DNA from: Hungatella hathewayi
GTDB taxonomy: Bacteria; Bacillota; Clostridia; Lachnospirales; Lachnospiraceae
NCBI GenBank assembly: GCA_025149285.1
Contig: CP102274.1
Location: 4,490,001 to 4,554,000, forward strand
Length of the DNA: 64,000 nt
Direction of reading: 5' to 3'
Shown: piece after piece, positions 7,279 to 15,744 of the stretch
Layout: every line of letters begins with the position of its first letter
Position numbering within the stretch: position 1 is the first letter of the stretch
Made by a program: the position numbers and the translations under genes
Notes under the pieces: model-generated
What the model saw: only the letters and a program-made list of their open reading frames with translations
Told to the model about the DNA's origin: nothing
The model's database searches: none

Positions 7279-8691
7279 TTAAACTCTTGGGATAACACAA
7301 TCGACAAGATCCCCAGTCTCTTCCATATGTTTCATCAACCGACTATGCAGCCGTGCCATCACGGGCTGCTCCCAGGGAGACCTGCATATCAGCGGACTCA
7401 TTTCATATGGATCTGCAATTCTGTCAAACAACAGGAATCTTGGTATTTGTTCCGGCATATAGCCCTTCTCAATCACATATTTGTATTCCGGTGTTCTGAT
7501 ACAGCGCCAGCCGCTTCTTTTTGGATCCAGCCCCTTCTCCTTATAAGCTTCTAAAAAAATGTCACGGCTGATATAGGCAGAAGAGTATACAGCCTCATTT
7601 TCCGGCTTTTTACCGCACATAATCCAGTCTGCCAGACATCTTCCCTCCGCCGATGGAGGTATCGCAATGTCCAGGAGTCCCAGCAGGGTAGGAACTATAT
7701 CCACAGTTTCCACCGAAATATCATTACGGCCCGCAGGCAGTTTTTCCGGATATCTCATCAGGAAAGGGATGTTAATGGATTCCTCATACCAGGTATGTTT
7801 TCCCACATACCCATGTGCTCCCAGATGTTCCCCGTGGTCAGCAGTCAAAAGAACGATGGTCTGATCGTAAAGCTCCATCTCCTTCAGCCATGAAACGATT
7901 CTTCCGAACTGCTCATCCAGTCCCGTAATCGCCGCATAATAGCAGCGGACTGCCTCAGCCAGTTCCTCGCGGCTCCCGAATCCCGGTTCTCCCGTCTGAT
8001 TGTCAAAGCGTTCCCCTTCGACATTGGGTGGTAAATCCGGTTCTAAGTTACGGTAACGGTTATAATACTCTTTCGGAACCCTCTCAAAGGGAGGATGCGG
8101 CGGATTCCAGGAAAGGAACAGGGCAAAAGGCTGCTCCTTCACACTTCCCATAAATTCCAGCGCCTTATCCGTCTCATGAACCGGTGACCAGGCATCCGCA
8201 TAGATTTTTTCACTGCTGTCTTCCCAGTAATGCATCTGCAAATGGTCGTTCCATGCGTTATAGGCATGCCAATACTCGAACCCATGCCGCATCTTTCCCG
8301 GAGGCGTATATGCATCCCAGCCTTCCGCTCCAGACACCGGATGACTGACGGAGTTAAGTTCAGGACTGTCCAAATGCCATTTTCCAATGTAGCCGGTCCG
8401 GTATCCATACTCCTTTAAAACCTGGCTGATGCATAATTCATCCGGTGACAGACACATATCATATCCGGTCATGCAGTTTCCAAAGACTCCTGTATGAACG
8501 GCACGGCGCCCGGTAAGCAGTTCACTTCGGTAAGGTGAACACAACGGGCAGCCGCTGACAGCCTGATCCGTACTAAATGCCTCCTCAGCAAATTGATCCA
8601 TATTGGGAGTTACAATCTGTGGATCATGAATTCCCCTTGCTGTATTTCTCCATTGATCTGCGAATACGACAAGCAGATTAGGCCTTTTCAT
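7279..8691 (-). CDS. Cytoplasmic type I sulfatase
   Basis: 470 aa of the alkaline-phosphatase/arylsulfatase superfamily, hydrolysing sulfate esters. The formylglycine motif is CSPYRSELLTGR with the modified cysteine at residue 51. Calcium-ligand segments are VVFADQWR near residue 10 and TADHGEHLGAHG near residue 290. There is no signal peptide, so it should act inside the cell on an imported sulfated sugar. It overlaps the upstream 652-aa gene by 4 bp (ATGA) and ends an operon with an ABC sugar importer. Cysteine-type sulfatases need a radical-SAM maturase, and none is in this window. The CSPYR variant has Tyr where Ser/Ala is most common, though the consensus CxPxR is kept. Substrate is not predictable. 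Confidence 0.92.
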   Translation of the reverse strand: MKRPNLLVVFADQWRNTARGIHDPQIVTPNMDQFAEEAFSTDQAVSGCPLCSPYRSELLTGRRAVHTGVFGNCMTGYDMCLSPDELCISQVLKEYGYRTGYIGKWHLDSPELNSVSHPVSGAEGWDAYTPPGKMRHGFEYWHAYNAWNDHLQMHYWEDSSEKIYADAWSPVHETDKALEFMGSVKEQPFALFLSWNPPHPPFERVPKEYYNRYRNLEPDLPPNVEGERFDNQTGEPGFGSREELAEAVRCYYAAITGLDEQFGRIVSWLKEMELYDQTIVLLTADHGEHLGAHGYVGKHTWYEESINIPFLMRYPEKLPAGRNDISVETVDIVPTLLGLLDIAIPPSAEGRCLADWIMCGKKPENEAVYSSAYISRDIFLEAYKEKGLDPKRSGWRCIRTPEYKYVIEKGYMPEQIPRFLLFDRIADPYEMSPLICRSPWEQPVMARLHSRLMKHMEETGDLVDCVIPRV

Positions 8692-10646
8692 GACGCATTC
8701 TCCTTTTCGTTTCTTTCATACCCAACTCTGATCACACGCAGTTCCAGAGGTTCCAGACTGTACGCATTCTCCTCCATACCTTCTTCATACATGCATAGGT
8801 TAGCATTCCTGCGAAGGCATGCCGTCTGCACATCCAGCCCCGTATTTAACAGTGCAAGAAGGCCTTCCCCCGTCTCTCTGTCTGAATAATAGAACGGCGC
8901 AATATTGGGACTGTCTTCCACAAGTACGGGAAAGGTCCCCTTTGACAGCCATTCCACGATACGCATCATCTGCCAGCTTCTGCTCCGGTATGCAAACTGC
9001 CACGTCCCTATATAACCGGGAATCACGCAGACTCTTCCCCCCAGTCTGTTCTCGTACAATACAATTCCCTGTCCCAGGACCTTCCGGTCTTTATCGACAT
9101 ATACGGTCAGAACTTCGCAGTCGGGATCATACTGAAACAGAGGAATTCTGATTTTTTTGTATTCCAGTCTCATCCAGTCAGTCGGCAGCAGATTCCCGGA
9201 GAATGATCCATGAAATTCTTCTCCGCACAGAAGTTCTGCAGACGGCGACCTCAGTTCAGCTCCCACATCTTCACACCCGATATATCTTCCCAGCCCGCGT
9301 CTGCATAAATACCCGGCCGCTGCTCCATCCAGAATCAGACCTTTTTCCAACAGCCTCATAAGTTCCTCACGGCTGCAGCAGAGCGCATTGACACCGGACA
9401 GCAGATTTACTTCCCTCTCCCGGAAACATACAGGAATACCAAGCAGCGGAAAAAGTGTGTCAAACTCCCTTTTTAAAACCAGCTCTTCCAGCCGTCCTCC
9501 TGGTGTCTCCAGCAGATTTTCCTGCCCTGGATACCATAACACACCAAGCCCATCCTGCTCTTTTCCCCTGCGCAGCCCGTCCATCTTAAGAAGTTCCGGC
9601 TTCTTGTCTCTGATCAGCTCAACCATGGGCATCTCCTGCACATAAGGCGTCCCCATAAAATCAAAAACATTCATGGATATTTTGTCCGCCCCCGCCAGCA
9701 CATGAAGCTTCATCTGCAGTCCGGTCATGTTCAGACTCTTTGTAAATCTCGTATGAGGCCAGTTTTCCACTTCGCTGATAATTTCCACCTCAGATGAAAG
9801 CTGTGCCATGCTAAGCGCCATTCCCTGATGGACTGCAATCAGATCCTGATGCAGACAGTCGGAGTATGCTCCTCCAAGAGGCCTCGAAAGAGGTCTGTTT
9901 GCTCCTGCAAATGTACGCAGAAGCGATTCCATATCTCTTCCCTGCAGCGCATGGGCTGCCTCCCCACTGTTCATCAATCCAATCCTTACCGCAGGATCGA
10001 CGCTGTGTACCGCCTGCTCAATTCTGGCTGCCGCCTTGCTTTGGCCTTCAAAATTCACTTCCAGCCAGGCTTTTCTCACCGCTCTTCCTTCCTCTGTGTT
10101 GCGTGTTACCGCCTCCAAAAGCTGACTACTGTCAATCTCTCTCCCCAGTTTTTCCGATACAGCCCGCGCATGGAGTGAGCAGAAGCATCCAAAGGAATCC
10201 GAATGATTCAGACTTCGAAAATCGTCATCCACCATCAGAACAGCAGGATGGGTGCGCGCATAAACGGTACACACGTCTGCGATATATTTCTGCCACCCTT
10301 CATCCAGAATACAGTATACAGAATCTGCCGGTTGAAGGCTTTCTCCTGTAAATTTACTATATGGAAGGATATCTTTCTTTTCCAGTCTGCAGTCTACATG
10401 CCCCACACTGGTAGCCAGATTGATGCTGTATGTAATCTTCTCTTCCTTCAGCCTCTCTGCCATTTTACCGTAGATTTCTGCCATCCTGCGATGCTTTTCC
10501 AAAGGAAATGGAGACATCAGAATCTGATGGCACTGTTCCTTTAAATAAACCTCTTCAATTCCAGCTTCATGGCACACCCAAACAATATCTTCCAGTTGAC
10601 GCTCCCATTGATCCTCATGAATCACTGCGCGTAATATATAGTTCAT
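8688..10646 (-). CDS. Unrecognised large TIM-barrel-like protein, candidate glycoside hydrolase
   Basis: 652 aa, soluble, no signal peptide; starts after AGGAGG. I do not recognise a named family. The first 350 residues look like a (beta/alpha)8 barrel: LMVDDDFR near residue 140, a CFC pair with downstream aromatic/acidic residues (FGCFCSLHARAVSEKL), NSGE near residue 226 and ISEVENWPHTRF near 295, where acids could be catalytic. A second region (about 360-560) resembles the glutamine-amidotransferase-like domain of GH42-type enzymes, and the last 90 residues look like a beta domain. Placement between sugar permeases and a cytoplasmic sulfatase, with a 4-bp overlap to the latter, argues for breakdown of an imported sulfated glycan. 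Activity is inference. Confidence 0.6.
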   Translation of the reverse strand: MNYILRAVIHEDQWERQLEDIVWVCHEAGIEEVYLKEQCHQILMSPFPLEKHRRMAEIYGKMAERLKEEKITYSINLATSVGHVDCRLEKKDILPYSKFTGESLQPADSVYCILDEGWQKYIADVCTVYARTHPAVLMVDDDFRSLNHSDSFGCFCSLHARAVSEKLGREIDSSQLLEAVTRNTEEGRAVRKAWLEVNFEGQSKAAARIEQAVHSVDPAVRIGLMNSGEAAHALQGRDMESLLRTFAGANRPLSRPLGGAYSDCLHQDLIAVHQGMALSMAQLSSEVEIISEVENWPHTRFTKSLNMTGLQMKLHVLAGADKISMNVFDFMGTPYVQEMPMVELIRDKKPELLKMDGLRRGKEQDGLGVLWYPGQENLLETPGGRLEELVLKREFDTLFPLLGIPVCFREREVNLLSGVNALCCSREELMRLLEKGLILDGAAAGYLCRRGLGRYIGCEDVGAELRSPSAELLCGEEFHGSFSGNLLPTDWMRLEYKKIRIPLFQYDPDCEVLTVYVDKDRKVLGQGIVLYENRLGGRVCVIPGYIGTWQFAYRSRSWQMMRIVEWLSKGTFPVLVEDSPNIAPFYYSDRETGEGLLALLNTGLDVQTACLRRNANLCMYEEGMEENAYSLEPLELRVIRVGYERNEKENAS

Positions 10647-10658
10647 TTTGGCCTCCTG

Positions 10659-11492
10659 CTAATTTTTCATTCCGCTGGTCGCGATTCCCTCAATAAAATA
10701 TCTCTGCGAGAACAGGAACATCACGATAATCGGAATCAGCACCATCGTAGCCGCGGCCATCTGGAGCCCGTAATCCACGGAATTATTCACCTGGAACATC
10801 TTAATTCCGACAGACAGCATCTGTTTGGCTGGTGTGGTTATAAATATATACGGCCCCATATAATCGTTCCATGCCCAGATAAAAGTAAAAAGAATCATCG
10901 TAATAACTGCCGGTTTGGCAAGCGGAAGGACAATCTGTGAATAAATTTTCAAGTGACCGCAGCCATCGATAATTGCCGCTTCACTCAGTGTCTCCGGTAT
11001 TCCCAGAAAAAACTGGCGTACCATAAAGACAAAAAATACATCAAAGATAGACGGAAGAACGATACTCCACATGGAGTCCGTGATCCCAAACGCTTTAAAG
11101 ATCACGTACTTCGGTATAATAACCGCATCCGGCGGAATCATCATGGATGAAAGCAGTACAACAAAGAGGATATCCCTTCCTTTAAAACGCAGTCTGGCAA
11201 ACGCATATGCCGTCAGGGTAACTATGCCAACCTTTAGCACCAGTATGGTTCCAACCATAACAAACGTATTAAAATACCAGCGTACAAAGCTGTACTGGGC
11301 TGAAAAAACTTCTTTATAATTGCTTGTAATAAAGTGTTCCGGTATCAGCTTCACCGGATAAACAAATATTTCGTTCAATGGTTTGAAAGAAGCGGACAGC
11401 ATAAAAATAAACGGGAAAATATTTGCTGCCCCCAAAATCAGGAGAACCGCCGTCATCACCATCTTTCCAACCCTTTTTTTATTTTGCTTCAT
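10659..11492 (-). CDS. Carbohydrate ABC transporter permease, MalG/AraQ type
   Basis: 277 aa with about six transmembrane helices. The EAA loop that contacts the ATPase reads EAAIIDGCGHLKIYSQIVLPLAKPA in full form near residue 195. It is the inner permease of a CUT1 sugar importer. The start follows AGGAGAGG. It lies 14 bp after the MalF-type permease and 12 bp before the 652-aa gene, in a leftward operon. No ATPase is encoded locally; CUT1 systems often borrow a shared MsmK-type ATPase from elsewhere in the genome. Confidence 0.93.
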   Translation of the reverse strand: MKQNKKRVGKMVMTAVLLILGAANIFPFIFMLSASFKPLNEIFVYPVKLIPEHFITSNYKEVFSAQYSFVRWYFNTFVMVGTILVLKVGIVTLTAYAFARLRFKGRDILFVVLLSSMMIPPDAVIIPKYVIFKAFGITDSMWSIVLPSIFDVFFVFMVRQFFLGIPETLSEAAIIDGCGHLKIYSQIVLPLAKPAVITMILFTFIWAWNDYMGPYIFITTPAKQMLSVGIKMFQVNNSVDYGLQMAAATMVLIPIIVMFLFSQRYFIEGIATSGMKN

Positions 11493-11506
11493 AGCGATAC
11501 CCTCTC

Positions 11507-12397
11507 CTAATATATTTCGCTGCGGTTTTTACCGACCCACTGGATAACAGTAACACCCATAACCAGAACAAACATAACCATGGCCTGAGCACTGGCATAT
11601 CCCATCCGCGCAGATGAAAAAGCCGTATCCACAATGTTAAGAGGCAGTACCGTAGTGGAATTCCCCGGACCTCCGGCAGTGAGTACCTGAATGATCGTAA
11701 AATTCTTAAGCGAAGTGATAATAGAGGTAATCGTCAGCAAAAATGTAGTGTTTCTTATGAGCGGCAGCGTTACGTAAAAGAACTGCTGGAACCTGCCGGC
11801 TCCGTCAATCTGTGCCGCCTCCTTCAGTTCTGTCGGGACCTCCTGCAAAGCAGCTAAATACGTCACAAACTGCAGCCCCACTTCTCTCCACACAGCGATC
11901 ATCACCACCGAATAAAGAGCCGTTTTCGATCCCATCAGCCACATTGGCGCCTGATTGACCCCCAATGCACTCAGGGTCTGATTCACAATTCCATCGACCG
12001 GGTCCAAAAGAATAGACCATACAATGGCGATTGCTACCATGTTGGATACGTATGGCATGAAAATCATCGCCCGTATTCCATTGCGGAAATGAATCTTCTG
12101 ATTTACCAGGACTGCCAGCAGAAGGCCGGCAGCCATGACAAACGGTACAAAACAGATCGAATAAACGATGCTGTTGCAAAATGCGTTCCAGAATTCCGGA
12201 TCCCGGCTCATCTCAAAGTAGTTGCCCAGTCCAATAAAATGTGTCTTGTCAATCATACTGATGTATCTCATGTCAGTAAGGCTGAGCACCGCGGACAGCA
12301 GAACAGGCAGAAAATGAAACAAGGTAAATCCAATCAAGTATGGCGTAATAAACAGCCATGCAATGCGCGCCTCTTTTTTACGTAAGGAAGAAGTCAC
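11507..12397 (-). CDS. Carbohydrate ABC transporter permease, MalF/LacF type
   Basis: 296 aa, about six transmembrane helices starting at residues 14-35 (LFITPYLIGFTLFHFLPVLLS). The EAA loop is KEAAQIDGAGRFQQFFYVTLP near residue 200. The start codon is GTG at 12397; an ATG a few bases upstream is out of frame. It pairs with the MalG-type permease 14 bp downstream and the binding protein 29 bp upstream to form a CUT1 importer. Confidence 0.92.
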   Translation of the reverse strand: MTSSLRKKEARIAWLFITPYLIGFTLFHFLPVLLSAVLSLTDMRYISMIDKTHFIGLGNYFEMSRDPEFWNAFCNSIVYSICFVPFVMAAGLLLAVLVNQKIHFRNGIRAMIFMPYVSNMVAIAIVWSILLDPVDGIVNQTLSALGVNQAPMWLMGSKTALYSVVMIAVWREVGLQFVTYLAALQEVPTELKEAAQIDGAGRFQQFFYVTLPLIRNTTFLLTITSIITSLKNFTIIQVLTAGGPGNSTTVLPLNIVDTAFSSARMGYASAQAMVMFVLVMGVTVIQWVGKNRSEIY

Positions 12398-12426
12398 GTA
12401 TTATCATCCCTTTCCACTCTATTCTT

Positions 12427-13833
12427 TTACTTGCTGGCGGTTTCAATAGCCGCGTCCGCTTTTGTCTTGATATGTGCCACGGTATCATCCAGCGACTGCT
12501 CACCGATTCCATAAAGTCCACACTCATCGACAATAATATTCTTGATCTCCGTACTCGCTGTTCCTACCGGTTTTTCATCAAAAATATTTACATCCGGATC
12601 AAACCACATGGCCTGGATGTCTTCTACTGTAATTCCATCCGGTTCCAATGCCGGCAAAATCTGGTCTCTGATATAATCCTGAATTTCATCGTCAGTCAGA
12701 TCAATTCTGGCCGGAATACGTCCATATCCCAGTGTATACTGTTTTTCCGCAAACAGTTTCACCACGTCAAATGCCTTCTCCTTATTCTTTGATGTGGCAG
12801 GAATCCATACATTACTTACTACAACACTGACAGATGGATCTTCTCCCTCCGGATGAGGCATGGGCAGTACTCCTGCTTTCCAGTCTCTCGGATATTTTTC
12901 TTTATCAATAATCCAGTTCGTTGTCCAGCCGCCGCAGACACTCATACCTACCCTGCCTGTGGTAAAATAATCTACCGGCATCTGTTTGCTCTTTTGTACC
13001 AGATAGGAAGGCTGAATTTTTTCAGTATTTCCCAGATCGTAATACCATTTCACACTCTCTTTAAACAGCGGATCATCATAATTGGAGGAACCATCCTCTT
13101 TATAATGGCTGAACCCCTTCTGCATGGCATACATATAATTATAATGAACCCAGTCCGGGTTGTACGCACCATAGATCCCGGCCTTTTCATCTGTCAGCTT
13201 CTTTCCGATTTCAATGAATTTCTCCCATGTCCAATCGTCTGCCTCCGGATAAGACACACCTGCCTGATCAAACACGTCTTTATTGTAGATTGTAATCGCT
13301 TTATCCACATAAGCTGGAAGCCCATAGATTTTCCCGTCAAATGCCGCCGGATAATCACCGAAAATCTTTTCCACATCATATCCTGCTGCTTCCGCCAGGG
13401 GGCCCAGTTCCTCGATCACTCCGGCCTCATAAAACTGCTTCATATTAGAATAGGCATCCTCTACGATATCAAACTCGTCTCCTGCCATCAGGCTGATCAG
13501 AAGCTTATTCGCTTCTCCCGCCCCCGGATCGGGAAGAGCAATAATCTCTATATCCACATTGCAGGCTTCTTCCGCCATGGCCGCCATCTCTTCAAATTCC
13601 GCACGTCCAGCCTCACTGGCTTTCACCGCCCATTTTAAGTGAACTTTTTCCCCCGGCTGCTCACTGGCCTGCTGTTCTTTTTCCGTTTCCTTGTTCTCAG
13701 ACGCTTTTGTTCCCCCTTCCTTTGTTGCGGAAGTCTGACCGGATGCACTCTGTGCCGTATCTGCCCCCTTGCAGCCGCCCATCATGGAAACAGCCATGGC
13801 AAACGCCAATACAATACTCAATCTTTTCTTCAT
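12427..13833 (-). CDS. Extracellular sugar-binding lipoprotein of the CUT1 ABC importer
   Basis: 468 aa, family 1 solute-binding protein. Lipoprotein signal peptide with lipobox MMGGC (Cys21), followed by a Ser/Thr/Glu/Lys-rich linker to about residue 65. The mature domain contains typical segments such as NKLLISLMAGDEFDIV and KIYGLPAYVDKAITIYNKDVF. It captures an oligosaccharide for the MalF/MalG permeases immediately downstream. It follows the histidine kinase by about 90 bp containing a TATACT -10 and an inverted repeat, so it may be transcribed both from upstream and from its own promoter. Ligand unknown; the sulfatase suggests a sulfated or amino-sugar glycan. Confidence 0.93.
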   Translation of the reverse strand: MKKRLSIVLAFAMAVSMMGGCKGADTAQSASGQTSATKEGGTKASENKETEKEQQASEQPGEKVHLKWAVKASEAGRAEFEEMAAMAEEACNVDIEIIALPDPGAGEANKLLISLMAGDEFDIVEDAYSNMKQFYEAGVIEELGPLAEAAGYDVEKIFGDYPAAFDGKIYGLPAYVDKAITIYNKDVFDQAGVSYPEADDWTWEKFIEIGKKLTDEKAGIYGAYNPDWVHYNYMYAMQKGFSHYKEDGSSNYDDPLFKESVKWYYDLGNTEKIQPSYLVQKSKQMPVDYFTTGRVGMSVCGGWTTNWIIDKEKYPRDWKAGVLPMPHPEGEDPSVSVVVSNVWIPATSKNKEKAFDVVKLFAEKQYTLGYGRIPARIDLTDDEIQDYIRDQILPALEPDGITVEDIQAMWFDPDVNIFDEKPVGTASTEIKNIIVDECGLYGIGEQSLDDTVAHIKTKADAAIETASK

Positions 13834-13855
13834 GGTAGTTACCCCTCTCTTTCTT

Positions 13856-13895
13856 TATGGCTCAAGTATAGCATTGGGTCAGGACTGCAGCCATA
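13856..13895. promoter_or_regulatory. Inverted repeat around the -10 of the sugar-transport operon
   Basis: TATGGCT (13856-13862) and AGCCATA (13889-13895) flank a minus-strand TATACT -10 (13865-13870) just upstream of the binding-protein gene. No good -35 is present, as expected of an activator-dependent promoter. Binding by the neighbouring AraC-type response regulator is a guess. Confidence 0.35.
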
Positions 13896-13923
13896 AAAAA
13901 GAACTACGATTTCCGGTAGATTT

Positions 13924-15744
13924 TTACGATTTTCCCGTCGGTATTCGGATGATTACTTCCGTCCCCTCCCCTTCTCTGCTGAATATCTCCAGACCATACT
14001 GATTTCCATAATAAAGGCCGATTCGCTGATGGACATTCTGAAGGCCGATCCCTCTTCCGCTGTTCCTTCTGAGTTTTGCGTTCTGTTCATCATATTCAAT
14101 TACATTCTGTTCCTTCAGACTTTCCCGGATGCTGTCCAGTTCGTCCTTTGAAATACCGATCCCATTATCCTCCACGTCGTATACCAACATGCCATGGCTG
14201 ATATAAACTCCGATGCGAATCGTACAGTCCTCCTGTTCTTTCGTAAAACCATGAAGAATGATGTTCTCAACAATCGGCTGAAGAATCAGCTTTAAAGTAC
14301 GCAACTGCAGCAGATCCTCATCATCCAGATCGATTTTTAAGTCAAATCTGTCGTTATAGCGGTTATTTTGAAGATGTACATAGAGTTTTACATGCTCCAG
14401 CTCCTTTTCCACAGTCAGCATGCTGTGTCCCTTATTCACCATAATATTAAACATTTTTCCCAGAGAATAGGCCATATCGCTGATTTTATATGCACCGGCA
14501 GCTCTCGCCTGCCACACAATGGATTCCAGTGTATTATAAAGAAAATGAGGATTAATCTGTGCCACAAGTGCGTCCAGCTCAGCGGCTTTTTTCATACGTT
14601 TTATCTGATACTCTTCTCTGATATATCGCTCAGTATTTTCCAGCATGGTATTGTAATGATGAATCAGCCGCGCAATGTCGTAGGGCCCCTTCTCTTCCAC
14701 CCGAACAGAAAAGTCACCGTTTTCCACTCTTTCCATGGATGCAATCATGGTTTCCAGAGGCTTTATGGCCTCTCTCGACAGCAAAACCGATACCGACACA
14801 GAGATAATCAGAATGACGGCAATCACAAAGATAAACCTCTTATAGATCCCGATCACTTCACCAATCATATTATTCAGTGGAATTACTGCTATCGCTGTCC
14901 AATTACCGTCATTGAGACGTTGTGACATTACCACTTCCCTGTTTTCAATAAAATAGTTTCCAGTGCCTTCCATCGCTTTCTTTGTATATGCCAGGTTTAC
15001 AACTTCCTCCGGATGGAGAAGCATGGATTCATCACTGTGAGAGATTAACCGTCCTTCTCTGTCGACAATATACAGATATCCTTCTTCCAAAAGCTTAGAC
15101 TTTTTGTATTGTTCGTATATCTGTTCCTCGCTGAGACTGTAAATCAGAGTTCCCTGATATCCGCCGCCATCCAGTAAAAGATTTTTGAGCACAGGAATCA
15201 TGCTGTCATTCCGAAGATTTCCCGTTTCAGGCGCAAAGCAGTTCTTCTGGAGAGGATACCAGTCATAGCCGTATTCCAGACGCTTCTTATCTTTCATCAG
15301 CGACTCAGCAAATGCTTCCGCTTCTTCTGCCATATCCATAGGATACTGAAGATTGTAGACCACTCCATTCTTATTGATAATTCCTGCCAGAACTCCGCTC
15401 ACTCTGGAATATGAATTTCTTCGGGTTAAATAACGGTTCATCAGATAGATATCAACCAGTTTTTCATGCTGGTTTTCATAATCCTCCGGTTTTTGTTCCA
15501 GATGCTCTTTTAAATCTGAATCGCTCTGCATGACCTCCGTACTGATCTTTACCTCGGTCGTAATAAAATCATCTACGCTTCTGCATACATAGGTCAGCAT
15601 GTCATAAGAGCTGTTAATCAGATTCTTCATGGATACCTCACCACTGTAACGGATCAGCATAATGGAACTGTACAGCAAAGCGACCGTCAGTAGAATGACA
15701 TTTACTACGACAAGATTACGTTTCAGCGTCCATTTCCTAATCAT
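13924..15744 (-). CDS. Sensor histidine kinase, YesM type
   Basis: 606 aa from ATG 15744, which follows GAGGAG and overlaps the regulator stop by 8 bp. Transmembrane helices at about 9-31 and 300-322 enclose an extracellular sensor domain of Cache type. A HAMP domain follows (SREAIKPLETMIASMERVENGDFSVRV). The His_kinase region reads LVAQINPHFLYNTLESIVWQA, the phospho-accepting His in the YesM family. The HATPase has the N box (PIVENIILHGF) and G boxes (DNGIGIS, GRGIGLQN). It partners the adjacent AraC-type regulator and very probably senses the sugar handled by the downstream transporter. Confidence 0.93.
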   Translation of the reverse strand: MIRKWTLKRNLVVVNVILLTVALLYSSIMLIRYSGEVSMKNLINSSYDMLTYVCRSVDDFITTEVKISTEVMQSDSDLKEHLEQKPEDYENQHEKLVDIYLMNRYLTRRNSYSRVSGVLAGIINKNGVVYNLQYPMDMAEEAEAFAESLMKDKKRLEYGYDWYPLQKNCFAPETGNLRNDSMIPVLKNLLLDGGGYQGTLIYSLSEEQIYEQYKKSKLLEEGYLYIVDREGRLISHSDESMLLHPEEVVNLAYTKKAMEGTGNYFIENREVVMSQRLNDGNWTAIAVIPLNNMIGEVIGIYKRFIFVIAVILIISVSVSVLLSREAIKPLETMIASMERVENGDFSVRVEEKGPYDIARLIHHYNTMLENTERYIREEYQIKRMKKAAELDALVAQINPHFLYNTLESIVWQARAAGAYKISDMAYSLGKMFNIMVNKGHSMLTVEKELEHVKLYVHLQNNRYNDRFDLKIDLDDEDLLQLRTLKLILQPIVENIILHGFTKEQEDCTIRIGVYISHGMLVYDVEDNGIGISKDELDSIRESLKEQNVIEYDEQNAKLRRNSGRGIGLQNVHQRIGLYYGNQYGLEIFSREGEGTEVIIRIPTGKS

